Assembly (NCBI GenBank): GCA_006937955.1
Contig: SSNP01000001.1
Span: 9,266,082-9,330,081 of the forward strand
Direction of reading: 5' to 3'
DNA length: 64,000 nucleotides
DNA from: Pachypanchax playfairii
Taxonomy: Eukaryota; Chordata; Actinopteri; Cyprinodontiformes; Aplocheilidae
Position 1 is the first letter of the stretch. Each line of letters begins with the position of its first letter. The notes beneath the pieces were generated by a model. The model was not told the origin of the DNA, searched no databases, and saw only the letters and a list, made by a program, of their open reading frames with translations. The position numbers and the translations under genes are program-made. Shown here in pieces: positions 23,641 through 35,293 of the stretch.

Positions 23641-25437
23641 TCAGTATCAGGAAGAACAAAAACTCATTTTCACTTTTGGGAACTTTTGGCTTGAGACTTG
23701 CTCAAAACATAAGGAAGGTGGACAGTTATACAACAAGTCTGATTCAGTCTGTTAACTGAACAGAGTGATGACAGAACATAAAGCACAAAGAACTGGAACA
23801 TGTTTAATTAAAGTTAAAAACAAAAGGCTGGCGTAGAAGTGAGATGAATTTACAGAACACAGCGCTAACCAGGAGGATCAGACACGAGGACTGAGAGGAG
23901 ACTTTATGCTGAAGACAGGTGATTGCTGAGTGAGGACAGCTGTAGAGGAAAAGAAGGAACTAATCAGATGAAAATAGAATGAGAGAGCTGAGGAGTGGAG
24001 GAGAGACGACACACATAAAACACAGAGTTGACCTCAAAGAGAAACAAAATTAAATATCTAAAGATGATGAGAGTAATATGACTAAGGAAAAATCTGACTA
24101 AATACACCAAAACCTAAAAAGCAAAATCACAGGTAGTTCCTGGAAAACATACAATGAAAAGAAAAACAAAAACACAATTATGTTAGGTTGGTCTGGTTTG
24201 TGCAGTTAAAAGAGTTTCTAGTTTTTATTCAAATGACTGCACAGGGTGGAGTGTTTGCTGTTACTCTGAGTCATCTAAGTGTAAATAAATTTTCTGAGAA
24301 TAACTCTATTGAAGGATACAAAAGATGTGACAAATGAATCCATCAAACTGCATCTTTAATTAAATAAAGGGATTTTCTCCCTCATTTTAAGTGATTATAG
24401 TCTGAAATCTAGATACTACAATCAAAAAAGACCAAATTTATTCTCATGGGAGCAACTAAAATTGTTATGCTGATGCCAAAAATCTACATCATGTTTTGTC
24501 TTTTGCAGAATCAATTAGAGCGGTTTCCTGGAGTCAGGGTGAAACCCGTCCGTCAGGTGAGATCATGAGTTCCTGGTAAAGACTTTAGAAAGGTAAGGTC
24601 TATGGGTGACTAATGATACGTCTGACAACAAGTTTCTCACTCTGTTAAATCAGACGGAGGCTGTTTGTCTTGTTGGTTAACTGCATTTAGAAATCACTGG
24701 TCTGAATCTTTGAGATTCATGTTTACTGAACTTTTCACATGGTGCCACAACAAATCACACGTGGTCCTCAGCAAACTCTCCTCACAACTTTTCTGCCTAT
24801 AAGCTGCTGTTTTAACCCTGTTAGCATGAGGAACCCTTCAGCAGCTCCTATCTTTATTAATATATTAGGATTTGAGTTATGCTGAAGTTCAAAGTCCAGT
24901 TCTATTCTGAGCTCAGTGCGTTCAAGACAGATTTTACCGTAAAGTCACACACATGCACCTTATCGGTAAGTAGAAAATAATAACACTAAAATAAACTGTA
25001 GAAAAACTTTCCTGAGCTCATCTTCCTGTTGCACAAGGTGACGCATGGCTCAGATACTGCTGCAGATTAAAATCTTCAACGCGGCTGACACAAAGTTAGT
25101 GAGCAACACAGATAAACGTAGATAGAAAGAAAGTCTGCGTTTGATTGAGTCAATAGTTTTGTAATAAATAAAACCTGTTAATTTCCACAGAAACTATTCT
25201 GTTCCGTTGTAATTACACATCGAGACAATAATAATGTATGTAAGTAAGTAATGAGGGTTCAGCCATTTCTCCACCTTCTTCTTCTTGTTTTGTCAAAATT
25301 CACACGCAGCAATGCATTGTGGGAAATACCCTTCGCTGAAGTCTACACTCCAGAATCAGGACATACGCACTCGTGCCGCTCAGTGGGAACGCGCAATTGA
25401 AGTGCACAAGGGTGCAAACGGGAATATTGGGACAGGG
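23641..25437. other. Intergenic with dispersed repeat remnants
   Basis: About 23860-24030 is a purine-rich repeat related to 18800-19000. The rest is AT-rich. One splice-flanked open segment (24509-24556) is listed separately. Nothing else is supported. Confidence 0.5.
24509..24556 (+). CDS. Splice-flanked open 48-bp segment (possible microexon, weak)
   Basis: TTTTGTCTTTTGCAG precedes and CAG|GTGAGA follows, both close to consensus. The 48 bases are exactly 16 codons and open in the phase-0 frame (NQLERFPGVRVKPVRQ). I do not recognise the peptide and no partner exon was found. Chance is possible in a window this size. Confidence 0.2.
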
Positions 25438-25702
25438 CCAGCTGGTGTCTGTCTCCAGCTGTCACTGGGTGAGAGGCGGGGCTACACCTGGACAGGTCGT
25501 CAGTCCATCACAGGGCCACATATAGACAGACAACCACTCACACATATTTTTGGTCTGTGGGAAGAAGCTGGTGTCCCTGGAGAAAACCTGCTCATGGGGA
25601 GAACATGCAAACTCCATGCAGAAAGGTCTCAGCCCGGTTTTGAACCCAGGACCTTCTTCCTGCAGGGCAACAGCTACAATCTGCACCACAGTGCAGCCAA
25701 AT
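25438..25702 (+). repeat. Dispersed fish repeat R (copy at 25.4 kb)
   Basis: Characteristic phrases are GAGAGGCGGGGCTACACCTG, GACAGGTCGTCAGTCCATCA, GGAGAACATGCAAACTCCAT and TTGAACCCAGGACCTTCTTC. They match the copy at 34385-34685 and the split copy at 43945-44800. The 156-codon frame here is just translated repeat. It is probably retroelement-derived, but I do not assign a family. Confidence 0.8.
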
Positions 25703-25960
25703 CCAAACATCTTATTCTGTTATTGACTGTTGTGACTCTTGGTGACATATATTAGATTGAATGATTGAAGTATAAAGAAACAAACATATTTAATGATTTA
25801 ATAAAGAGTCCTGAGTAGCTTCAACAACCCGAGTTCTCCAGTTCATGATGAGTTCAGAATCATCACCAATCATCAACCATCAAACCAAGTGTTAGCAGTT
25901 TCTCACCAACACTGACTTCAGAATCCAACATGGCTGCCTTTTGTCTGCAAAGTAGAGATA

Positions 25961-26206
25961 CAGTACTGTGCAAAGGTTTTAAGCAGGTATGACAAATTTT
26001 TACATAATAATAAGGATTTTACAAGAATAAACTGTTTATTTTTATCCATTAAAAAAATGTGATTCACATCAATGTGCTGTGAACATCAGTTTCCTTCTAA
26101 ACAGTGTTGGTTTGCACAAAGTCAGAAGGACACAGAAGATTTGTAGATGCGTTTCCAAGTAGTATTCCTGATTTTTTCCACCGTCTAAAACTTTTGCACA
26201 GTACAG
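25961..26206. mobile_element. Tc1/mariner-type MITE
   Basis: The imperfect terminal inverted repeats are CAGTACTGTGCAAAGGTTTT at the left and AAAACTTTTGCACAGTAC at the right, flanked by TA on both sides (25959-25960, 26207-26208). This terminus and the TA target are typical of Tc1-like elements. About 246 bp, with no transposase. Confidence 0.85.
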
Positions 26207-26208
26207 TA

Positions 26209-27500
26209 GCTGCAGTACTACATTATCTATTTTAACTTGTGTGTTTGTTTCTCATTAAATCAGTTTTCACTTTACAGTAATACTGAATTACTTCTATTAG
26301 GAATCATGTTGTTCCAGTGTTTGAATGCAGAAACACTTTAATCAGCTTGTGTTGCTAACAGTTATTAGCCTGGTAACAGAAAACTAATTCTACTGACTTT
26401 TTATTTGTAACAGAACATAGTCAAGTTAGATCTGAGTTCCAGTCTCCAAAGTAAATAGAACACAGAACCAAAAAGTTTAAAACGACTGAGTTTTCACTCA
26501 TTTTAAATCTGTAGTTTATTTGCACCTGAAAACTTCAGATGGTAATGTATGAGAATAAAGAGCGGCCTAAAAATTAACTGTCACTTTGTGATTAATTTAA
26601 ACCACTAGGCACATATTTTATGCAAAACTGTCATACAAGGGAACAAGAAAAGTAATGAGTGTATGTCCGTGTGTCCATCTTGCAAATATGCAAAAACATA
26701 TATTTTTCTTATTCTAAATCCTCACTGTTACTGGAGAGTAATTAAAACAGACGTTAAAAAAACATGAAGCACAAAAGGCATTTTTAAGTCTTTTTATTAC
26801 AATCATAGTAAAGATACATGTTTTGTCTGAAATCCAACATGTTATTAATAATCTTTAGAAGACACAAGTTGACACTGTAATCAACTGGCAGGTTTTATTA
26901 TGGCTTCCCAAAGAGAATAATTTCTTTCTTGGCATTGTGTCGTAACTACCATCGTTGTGCGTTTCAAGCTTTAGCACACAGCATATTTATATTTTTAACA
27001 TATTTCATCTCATTTTAAAAGGATTTCTACTGCTATATCACCAGGATTTAAGGAAGAGGGGGGCTTTTGGTAACGATGCATGATTTATTAATCACTTTAG
27101 ACTTTATTTAGGCAATCGATAATAAAAATAAACTGTTGAAACATGTACATCCTCATCTCTGTGCTGTTGGTCCTGATGCCCTTCATGGATATTGTTATAG
27201 CGTTTGAATCGATAAGCAGGTCAGCGCCTGAAGGCAGCACGGTTCTGCACAAGCCATGTTGTGTGTTAGAGGGGGATTTTCTGCAAGGCGGCTGCAGCGT
27301 TTCATTAAGCTGTTGGGTGCAGAGGCTGGCAGTCAGTCAGAGATTACAGGCTGCAGGACAGTCCCGTGTGTCCACGTGTGTCCACTACTGGCACCTCACC
27401 CCTCACAGATGGTGATATAGTTTAATCCTCCCTTTTACAACCACACTGCTTGTGCTTTCTGCCCACTTCAGAGCATCAACATAACTGTGATTCATCCTCG
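26209..27500. other. Intergenic, 3' flank of the carbonic anhydrase gene
   Basis: AT-rich. The 90-codon frame at 27143-27415 begins with a hydrophobic, signal-like stretch, but has no further support and probably lies downstream of the carbonic anhydrase transcript. Confidence 0.45.
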
Positions 27501-27506
27501 TTTATT
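27501..27506 (-). terminator. Candidate polyadenylation signal for the carbonic anhydrase gene
   Basis: AATAAA on the minus strand about 250 bases past the stop codon. It is the first canonical hexamer I noticed downstream, but other sites further on could be used. Confidence 0.45.
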
Positions 27507-27754
27507 GGTTGGATGACCTACAAAAATCTAATGCATAAATCTGAGGATTTTGACAAACTACAAAGTAGCTGTTATTTAAAATAAATAATGACAGCCTGTG
27601 CTCCCTCACTACACACAAAATTAGGCTCTATTAGGCTGTCAGAGCAGAATGTAACTGTTTACATGGATTTAATTAATTTTAAACATGGAAGGAATCAGAT
27701 ACGTGTAGTTCAGAGGGGGGAAGGGAGGGAGAAAGGTCAAAAGAGGGGGATGGG

Positions 27755-30700
27755 TCACTGCTTGAAGGAAGCACGGACACGACGACCTTTGAGCGGCTGG
27801 GGAGGGCGATAGTTGTTCACCATGCAGCATTCGGACTCGCCTTCAGCAGAGAAGAGGAGAGTGCGGAATTTAGCCATCTGTGTAACGAGAGAAGAAGAAG
27901 ACGGTCAGAGAAGATCTTTGACTGCTGTCGCTCCAAAATCACAAATGTTCCTATTTAATGTGTCCACGTCAGGTGTTTTACTGTTATACTTATAACCAGC
28001 CAAGTCCCTCTCTATAGTCATGACTTACATGAGACTCTCGATCCAAATCTATGATAAAATCCAGTTACCAGCATCTTAGAAATCAGCAAATTACTTTTAT
28101 GTTAAAAAACATAAAAATGTCAAAGTTGTGGGAATTTGTTTTTCTCTTCCAACTTTTATCAGCAGACAGATGTTACAATTTAACTTCATTTTCTTAAATC
28201 AAGAAAAAATAGTCTAGAAATGTTTTATCTGATTACTGCATCAGTAATAATTTAATAAATCTTTTAAATATCAGGTTTAGATGTCTGCATATGTACATTT
28301 TATTCATGAAAAACAGATAGCGTTTTTATAAATTTCGACATATTCATGAACTTAAAGAGGCCATTTCATACAAATTTCAGGACTTTGTGGTTATTTCTTA
28401 AGTATTAACCAGTAATATGAAACATTTTATATCTAAAAAACATCAGGAAACACTGATTAACAGACCTTTCAATCTGTCTGTATTAAGATTCGGGTGGTTT
28501 CGGCTCCTTCCGTCAAGCTGCTTCGGCAGCAGCTCGTTCATATTCATGATTCGAATTTGCTGGACTCTGATTGGCTAACAAACTAGCCTATGAGAGCAAA
28601 GAATACTGTTTCTTGCCCCGCTGTGCATGGCAATGTCAGACGTTCTCTCTTTCTGTTTGATACGTCTTATGCTAACAGCTTTTAGCTAGCAGCATGCTAG
28701 GCGTGGTTTCAACTGCGGGAGCTGCTGAATACCAACGAACAAAGGAGTTGTGACGAAACAAGTACAGGACGTTCGGACTCGGGAGAACTCGGGTGTTATC
28801 GCCACCCACTATGAAGGTAAGAACTCCTGTGGAGCTAAAATATTCAACAGAAACCTCAGAAAAACATTTTTAATGCAAGGGCCTCTTTAAGGTAAAACAT
28901 AAAGAGAAAATGGGATGATCCCTGAAAGAGATTAATATTTAAAACACAGTCGTTTTAAAACAGTCGCCATGTGAGCAGAATTTACAAATTCAAACTTCTT
29001 TTTAACTAAATATGTCATAAATTACTGATTAGCGATCATTGGGAAATCCCATGTTTGTTTGTACCTGTTTGCTATGAGACTCAGTCTAAAGGTTGCGTTT
29101 GCAACTATTTATTATGTGGTTTGTTAGTCAACCTGAACAGGATTTGTTGATGTTCACGTCAGGACACACCTGCCTACAGCAACAAATGCAGTTCTGATCC
29201 ATATTCTGTTTAATTAGAAAGTTATAGTCACACACTGGCTGCTGCCGAGTCACTTCAACTTCTGAACTTGATGCTTGTGTGGGTTGAACATTTTCTTGCT
29301 GATGCTCTGAAACACTGCGGTGGGCCGACCGCAACAATACAGACTCTTTTCAGCATTTTGAAAGTAAAATGGGCTCCTGTCCATTTAGTCCAATCACAAA
29401 GAGTTTCTTCATCTCACTTCATCTCAACGCTACCTCCAACAGTTAGGCTCTTGTTTGGGTTCACAGGAAGAGAGATAGTTTTCACGCAGGGCTATCTGAG
29501 ACTCTGGGAATGTAGCCAAAATCTCAGATATGAAAAACCGGCTCTGTAAGTGCAAATACCTGTTCAGAGCTGATGCTTATCGGCTCTTTGCAGACTATCC
29601 AGGTGACGCTCTCCAGTAAAGGGGGTGTGGTCAGAGAGCCATCATATGTCCAATAGTCAAGGCAACCAGGTAGTAGCATAGCAGGGTTGAAGTTAGCAAA
29701 AGAAGTCTGTTTGCCCTGAGAGTAAAACAAAGTGAGATAAATAATTAAACACCTGATTGTTCATATTGATCGAGTATTGATCGAGTAGGAGGATGTTGGT
29801 GACTCAGAAACGTACTTTGGTCTTAATTGCATTAAATGCATCAAGAAGAGTTTGAAGGTTTGGATTTTTATCACCGATCTGAAAAATAACAAAAAAATCC
29901 TGTTAAGTTTTTAATGTTGTGATGTCATAATGACCACGAACTTCAGGTGTAACGACTCACCTTCAGAAAGACGCCGACAACAGCGAGCCCATCAGGCTTG
30001 TTAGACGCTTCAGCAAAACTTGCATATTTAGTATTCCAGTGAACCAGATGAAGCTGGAAAAACCCACATGTTTATTAAAACGACTGACACCATCTGCGTT
30101 CAGGAAATAAAGAAGCCCAGTCATGTCTAATGAGTTTAAAGTTATATGGTAATAAAATACTTGTGTTTTAGTTCAAGAATGCACTAAAACCTTTTATATC
30201 AAATGGTTTATAATACATCTATAAATTGTAATATAATTGTATTAAAAGCTTTCTTAAGGTTTGTACCTCCACCAGAGAGGTTTTGTTTCTGTTGGTCTTA
30301 GTTGTCTAAATAACATAAACGTTTCTGAACAGATATGGATGAAATATTCAGGAGATAAATACTAAAAGGTTCAGTTTGAGGAGTAAAATGTAAAACTTTT
30401 TAAAAATAATATTTTTTATGAATAACTATTGAACTAATAATGGAGGTAAAACTTCTGAATTCATCCTGTTTTTCCCCTCAAATTGTTTCAACCCGCCAAG
30501 ATAAAAGTCTGGTGTTTATGGTGAATGTCAGAAGGTTTTGGTGTCTGGAGGACGGGTTTATGGTCTACATTATGCGTTTTCCATCACTTGTGTACAAATT
30601 TAAAATATGCTAAACTCCGTCTTGCACAACCTAACGCAGTCAGAGTATGATACTCTAAACCCAGAGTGTTCCTACCTCAGCAGGGTACCGGGTCCCGGCT

Positions 30701-32181
30701 ACAGTGTGTTCTGAACCCTTATCATCAGAAGATCCCCAGTGAAAATGAAACTGCTTGAGCCTGTAGATCCCTGAGATCGGTCCGTCTTTCAGAACTGCAG
30801 GAAAAAAACAGAAAACTCCAGTGAGTGCTCAGCATGAGTCAGCCAAGCTGAGCCTTTTTAAAATGCACAGGAAACGTCACCTTCAGCTAAAAATACATAA
30901 AGAACAAATTAAATAAGACATGACACACACACTTCCTGTTGTGTTACTACAGCTCAAAATGACAGTCACAATCAGCTGGAAAAAATCGCTGGTTCCTTCA
31001 AGTGTCACAGGATCTAACAGTTTACAAAGTAGAAGGAAGAATAACAGGTAAACCTTCGTATTGTTCTGTTTCTCTGCTGTTTATCACGTACATGCAACAT
31101 GCAGCAGCTGCCACTGACACAAAGAAACGTTGTGTTGAGTTATTATTATGATCATACAGGCAGCATGTTTGTTTTTGTGACAAACTTCCCATAAAATATA
31201 TTTAACCAGATTTATTCAGCACTGTTTCAACAAATCCCGAGGACACAAGACAGGAAATAAAATCCAAATCTGAATGAAAGTTCAATCAGATTAATAAAAA
31301 GAGATTAAACATTTGTTTCCTTTTTCTGGGGGGATGTTGTGGCTTTCAGAACTTACCATCTCTCTGACAGAATAAAAGCCTTGTCCTGGGAAACGGTTAC
31401 CAGGGGGCTGCATTACCAATTCAATTAGGAGCAAAAAGCTTTGTGCTCTGCTTTTCAATAGAATTCCTGCTGCCTATTCAATAAACCTCCCTAATGTGTT
31501 TTAATTAAAACGTATTTAGAATAAACATAATGACTGTATGATGATCTGTCTCAAGAGATCTGAATATAGTGACGTTTGCATAATTATAACATCTGTATTC
31601 TTTCAGTTTTTTGTCAGATCTCCAAGAACCTTAAAACATTAAAAGAAAACCTTAATTGTCATTTGTTTAAAAATTACTACAAATTCATGCAGTTTTTATC
31701 CGGACACTAACCTGAGCTGTCGGTGTCATCTACGAAGGTCACTTGGAAGGAATGTCCGTTGTTGAGGATATCGAGGCAGGTGGAGGGATCATACTTCAGG
31801 TTGAGCGGCTTCAGTCCCGCGTCGTAAGACGCTGCGGATGGCACGATATCGATGGGAGACTGACGGGGTCCGTTTGCAATCGGGACGCTTTTACCCCATT
31901 TGTCAGGTCCTGAAAATCATAAAATAATATTGAGATTTTTAGAATATCTGTCAGTAAGAGGAGAGGTTTGGCATGTTTGATTGCACATTAAATGTGCGCA
32001 TTTGGGGATGTGCGCGTAAAAATCCTCCAAAATGAGCAGAATGGTGTACAATCTGTGCAGAATGCCGCATTTCTGCAGCGCGCTGTCATTCATTATGTGC
32101 TGTAATTCCACCATCATCTCATCTAACTACATCCTTGAGAGCCTCACCGTTGTCAGCTGCGTATCCCCAACCGTGAGACAT
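27755..32181 (-). CDS. ca2-like: Cytosolic alpha-carbonic anhydrase, CA2/Cahz-like, seven coding exons, complete
   Basis: Reversibly hydrates CO2 to bicarbonate and a proton; the fish cytosolic forms act in red cells, gill and kidney. Coding exons in transcript order are 32181-32148, 31909-31712, 30794-30676, 30053-29961, 29878-29816, 29715-29560 and 27877-27755 (stop TGA at 27757-27755). All introns are GT/AG and the sum is 786 nt, 261 aa. Internal exon sizes (198, 119, 93, 63, 156) equal those I recall for mammalian CA2. Zinc ligands are His94 and His96 (QFHFHWGSSDDKGSEHTV) and His119 (LHLVHWN). The proton-shuttle His64 (NNGHSF) and SLTTPP (sequential Thr198/199, conventional Thr199/200) are present, which predicts a fast, active enzyme. 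It starts MSHGWGY with no signal peptide and ends RASFKQ. Diverges from rbis, about 1.4 kb away. The paralogue (ca2, cahz, ca1- or ca13-like) is not settled by sequence reading alone. Confidence 0.96.
28352..28890 (+). mobile_element. TTAA-type MITE family A, copy 2 (complete), inside a carbonic anhydrase intron
   Basis: Full-length: TTAAAGAGGCCATTTC at the left and GGCCTCTTTAA at the right, that is, inverted AGAGGCC termini bounded by TTAA on both sides. It is 539 bp with no transposase. It lies in the last intron of the carbonic anhydrase gene (between 27878 and 29559), in the opposite orientation to the gene by my arbitrary orientation of the family. Confidence 0.92.
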
Positions 32182-32271
32182 GTTTCAGGGTTTGTGCAGA
32201 GCAGCAATCTTAAAAAATGCCTTGTCCCCCAGCGCAGAGCGGCCAGTGTCCTCCACCTGACAGCTGCAGCG

Positions 32272-32279
32272 CTTTTATA
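32272..32279 (-). promoter_or_regulatory. TATA box of the carbonic anhydrase gene
   Basis: TATAAAAG on the minus strand lies about 90 bp upstream of the start codon, predicting transcription start near 32245 and a 5' UTR of about 60 bases. The surrounding 32220-32300 is locally GC-richer than the flanks. Confidence 0.7.
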
Positions 32280-33054
32280 GGGTCCCTGGGGCGCGTCGTG
32301 TCTGTCAAAGCTGGTGTCGACCACATGATGTCTGCGTACGGTGACCGGGAGGAGTTTCAGATGCGTGTCCAGCCTCTGTGCGGGGTTTGATTCCTCATTA
32401 ACACGCGACAATGACAGAATGCAGATTTCAGTGCGCATCTAACGGTTCCTCTCTATATTACGTAATATAATATGACGCAAAGGGGTGGCGGCGCGGTGGT
32501 AGACTTCAATTAGTCTAATAGTGATCTCAAATGTCTGCAAATTATTAAATCAGTTAGGCCCTGTAAGAAACGGAAGGAAAAGGATGCAGCAGGTAAAGTG
32601 TCATTGCCAACTTCAGGACATGACAAGCACGTAGAAAAAAAAACCACTAATTGGTCAAGGAAGGTAAATTGCAATTAGGTCTTAAAGGTGATTAAAAATA
32701 ACATCAAGAGAAAAAAACACGTGGTACACAAATCCGACAGAGAAACATTCTGCAGAACATTATTGTGTCAGAATCCTTGAGTTGTTTGTAACCCAGCGGC
32801 CACTGCGGCTCACTGCAGCATGACATAATGAGGTCTGATCTGTTCTGCAGCAAGAAGATCCTCTAGGCTGCAGACCGTCGTGGTGTAATGATGCCATCTG
32901 CTGCAGCTTCATGAAACTGCGTGGTGTCCTTATACTTGTCTGGACAAAAGAAACACTGAATAGCCATGAGAAAATAGAAGACATAATGAACTTATTGATA
33001 AGAAGAAGTTAAGCATAATTGATTTAAAAAATGCCTAATTCTAAATGACTGACA

Positions 33055-33435
33055 TCAACATTTCTTTCACTTGAAGTAACAAGAAAAAAGAAGAAATGGG
33101 CCTTTAAGTTTCCTTTTGTGTAATGTTTCCTCCTATTTCCTCTTATGAAACATTTCTTTCTGTAGCTAATATTCTGAAACCAGTTTGACTTAAAAACTGT
33201 GAATTTTTATCTGAAGGGTTTTAATGACATGATGTTTGCAAACTAACTTTCTCTGAATCAGTTATTTTCTTTTAAACTCACCACTATCATGTTTGAAACA
33301 GTTTGAGATAACTTATATTCATAAAGTTCTGCTTGTTTTTTCCCCATAAGCTTTTTGCGGATTCCTTTATCAAAATGAACCACCAGACATTTCAGCTCAG
33401 ATGTTTATTTGCAGATCTCTGAAGCTGATTAGGAA
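33055..33435 (+). repeat. Dispersed repeat pair, copy 2 (between the two genes)
   Basis: A diverged copy of 20262-20560 with the same block order, but with extra sequence between the TTTGACTTAAAAACTGTGAA and CAGATGTTTATTTGCAG blocks. It ends about 100 bp before the rbis promoter motifs. Confidence 0.6.
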
Positions 33436-33537
33436 TATTTTTCTTAATAATAAATATAATTTGTAGTGATGGTGTCAAAGCATTTTTTCCCTTTGCACAT
33501 TGTAGAAAAATAGGGTTCCTGATCATTAGCCCTGAGA

Positions 33538-33620
33538 AACATGGCGGCCGAGGTTTTCGCATCCTGAACCGGAAGTCCCTCAGACGCGACTGTCAACAAG
33601 TGTCGCAAATAGATGACGTT
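33538..33620 (+). promoter_or_regulatory. Probable rbis promoter: YY1, ETS and CRE-like motifs
   Basis: AACATGGCGGCC (33538-33549) fits YY1, AACCGGAAGT (33567-33576) fits ETS/GABPA, and TGACGT (about 33614) is CRE-like, all within 85 bp. YY1 plus ETS at the start of transcription is the usual TATA-less arrangement of ribosomal and housekeeping genes, which suits rbis 1.2 kb downstream. The 5' non-coding exon is inferred to start here; I could not fix its donor site. Confidence 0.6.
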
Positions 33621-34384
33621 CCACACTGGACACGTTTGTGGCACATGAAGACAGAAATACCAATTTTATAATAAAAGGTTTGTGTATTTTCTTTAAATCT
33701 TGTGTATCATGTTTCATGACTGTCACGTAACTTTGATACGACCTAGCTTAAATGTTACACAAAGTAAAAACCATGTGGACACGCTTTTGTTTACATCGTG
33801 GCAGGCGGAAAGCAGAAAACGTGTTTTTTAAATGTAGAAACGTCAAGTAAAATCATAGTAAACAACGAGAAACTGGATACAAACATTCAAAATGAATTCT
33901 AAGATTAAGTTTTATATTTAGCAGCTTCACAACCCAAATTCTGTTATGGAAAATAAACGATGTTTTTTAACTTTTTCTTGTACTTTTCAGTAACTGAGCA
34001 GTTTCTGCTCAATATATTTCATGCTTCTTCTTGACGCAACAGACATTACAGAGATGCACCAAGTGTCTTCGTCCACCTGTAATGTAGAGAAGTGAAGCTA
34101 CATTATCCTGTTTAATCCAAAATTTAAAACAAATATGAGTGTGTGAAGCTAAAGCCCCGCCCACTCACCTGCACACAATCATGGAGATTTGAAAACATCA
34201 AATATCTAATTACAGTAACAATATTTTAACATCCAGCAGTAAAGAAATAACTATGTGAATCAATAAAACACCAATGTTTAATCTGTTTACGTAAAGGAGG
34301 CGGGGCTTAAAACATACTGCCACCTGCCATCAGGCGGCGTTTCTACTACAATCTGTTTTTGGGCCAGTCAGTTATTTTCTGTAC

Positions 34385-34685
34385 CTGCTTGTTCCTGTTC
34401 AGGGTCGTAGGGAGCTGGTGTGTATCTCCTGCTGTCAGTGGGTGAGAGGTGGGGTCACACCTGAACAGGTCACAAGTCCATCACATGGTCACATATAGAC
34501 AAACAACCACTCACCTCGGCACAGTTTAGAGTTGTCAATTAACCTCAAGCATGTTTTTGGTCTGTGGGAGGAACCCACACATGCACGTGGAGAACATTCA
34601 AACTCCATGCAGAAAGATCCCAGCCTGGTTTCAAACCCAGGACCTTCTTGCTGCTACCCGCTCTTCCACCGTGCAGCCCCTGTTC
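34385..34685 (+). repeat. Dispersed fish repeat R (copy upstream of rbis coding exons)
   Basis: Most complete copy: GTTCAGGGTCGTAGGGAGCT, GTGGGTGAGAGGTGGGGTCA, TTTAGAGTTGTCAATTAACC, TGGTCTGTGGGAGGAACC, AACTCCATGCAGAAAGATCC and CCCAGGACCTTCTTGCTG. It probably lies in the first, non-coding intron of rbis. The ORF reading through it into rbis exon 2 is not biological. Confidence 0.85.
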
Positions 34686-34757
34686 TTGTGTCTTGTTAAA
34701 AATATGATCATTAAATGGATGCCTACGTTCCTAATGTTTTCTCCTTTCTCAGGTAAG

Positions 34758-35261
34758 ATGGCGAAGAACAAACAGAAACTCAAAAAACAGAAGAATGTCT
34801 TTCAAGTGGCGAACAAGCATTTGAAGAGTAAAACCAAAACGAAACCCGTGACGACGGCGCTCAAACACGTAAGATCTGTTTACCTTCATGTCCTCCACCT
34901 GTCTTTTACCTGTCCATGTCCCTCTCTAATAAGTGTAACAAACATCTTGGTTTCCACTCGGTTCAGCAGCGTTTCTGTCTCTACAGATCAGTTCGGGGAA
35001 AAAAAACGAGAAGGTGGAGAATTTAAATCAAATCTTCTCTGAAGTCCAAAGAGATGTGACAAGCGTTTCCAAGTCTGTAGCTCCAGAAAAGAAGAAACAA
35101 ACCCAGGTGGAGCAAGGAATTCTGGGAGTTTAACTCTCATACATGTAAAGTCTGTTCAAACTAATGATAATAAACATGTTTTGTGTTTTTAGGTTGTTAA
35201 AGAACCTCCAAAGGAACCGGTAAACATTGACAACGCTGCTCAGCTATTCTCTCAACTGTAG
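34758..35261 (+). CDS. rbis: RBIS (C8orf59) ribosomal biogenesis factor, three coding exons, complete
   Basis: A small, basic nucleolar protein linked to ribosome subunit biogenesis in human cells. Coding exons are 34758-34868, 34987-35106 and 35193-35261 (stop TAG), all joined in phase 0 by GT/AG introns of 118 and 86 bp: 99 aa, against about 100 in human. The N terminus is very lysine-rich (MAKNKQKLKKQKNVFQVANK, then KTKTKPVTTALKH), matching the family signature M-A-K-N-K and N-V-F-x-x-A with KPVTT. The middle exon (ISSGKKNEKVENLNQIFSEV) and the tail (PVNIDNAAQLFSQL) match the family's acidic/hydrophobic C terminus. An acceptor lies 6 bases before the ATG (TTTCTCAG|GTAAGATGG), so an upstream non-coding exon is expected. 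It stands head-to-head with the carbonic anhydrase gene, as in mammals. Confidence 0.95.
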
Positions 35262-35287
35262 AACTAGTGGATGGATTTAATTTTCTG

Positions 35288-35293
35288 ATTAAA
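35288..35293 (+). terminator. Candidate rbis polyadenylation signal (ATTAAA)
   Basis: ATTAAA lies 27 bases past the stop. It would give a very short 3' UTR; a distal signal is equally possible. Confidence 0.35.

Noticed and set aside
25285..25755. 156-codon plus-strand ORF
   Set aside because: Most of it is dispersed repeat R read in one frame; the antisense strand is open too.
27143..27415. Secreted peptide gene with a signal-like N terminus
   Set aside because: Only the hydrophobic start is suggestive; there is no conserved mature peptide, splice signal or promoter evidence.
34551..35042. 163-codon ORF through rbis exon 2
   Set aside because: It merges repeat R, an intron and one true exon; the real rbis protein starts at 34758 and is spliced.
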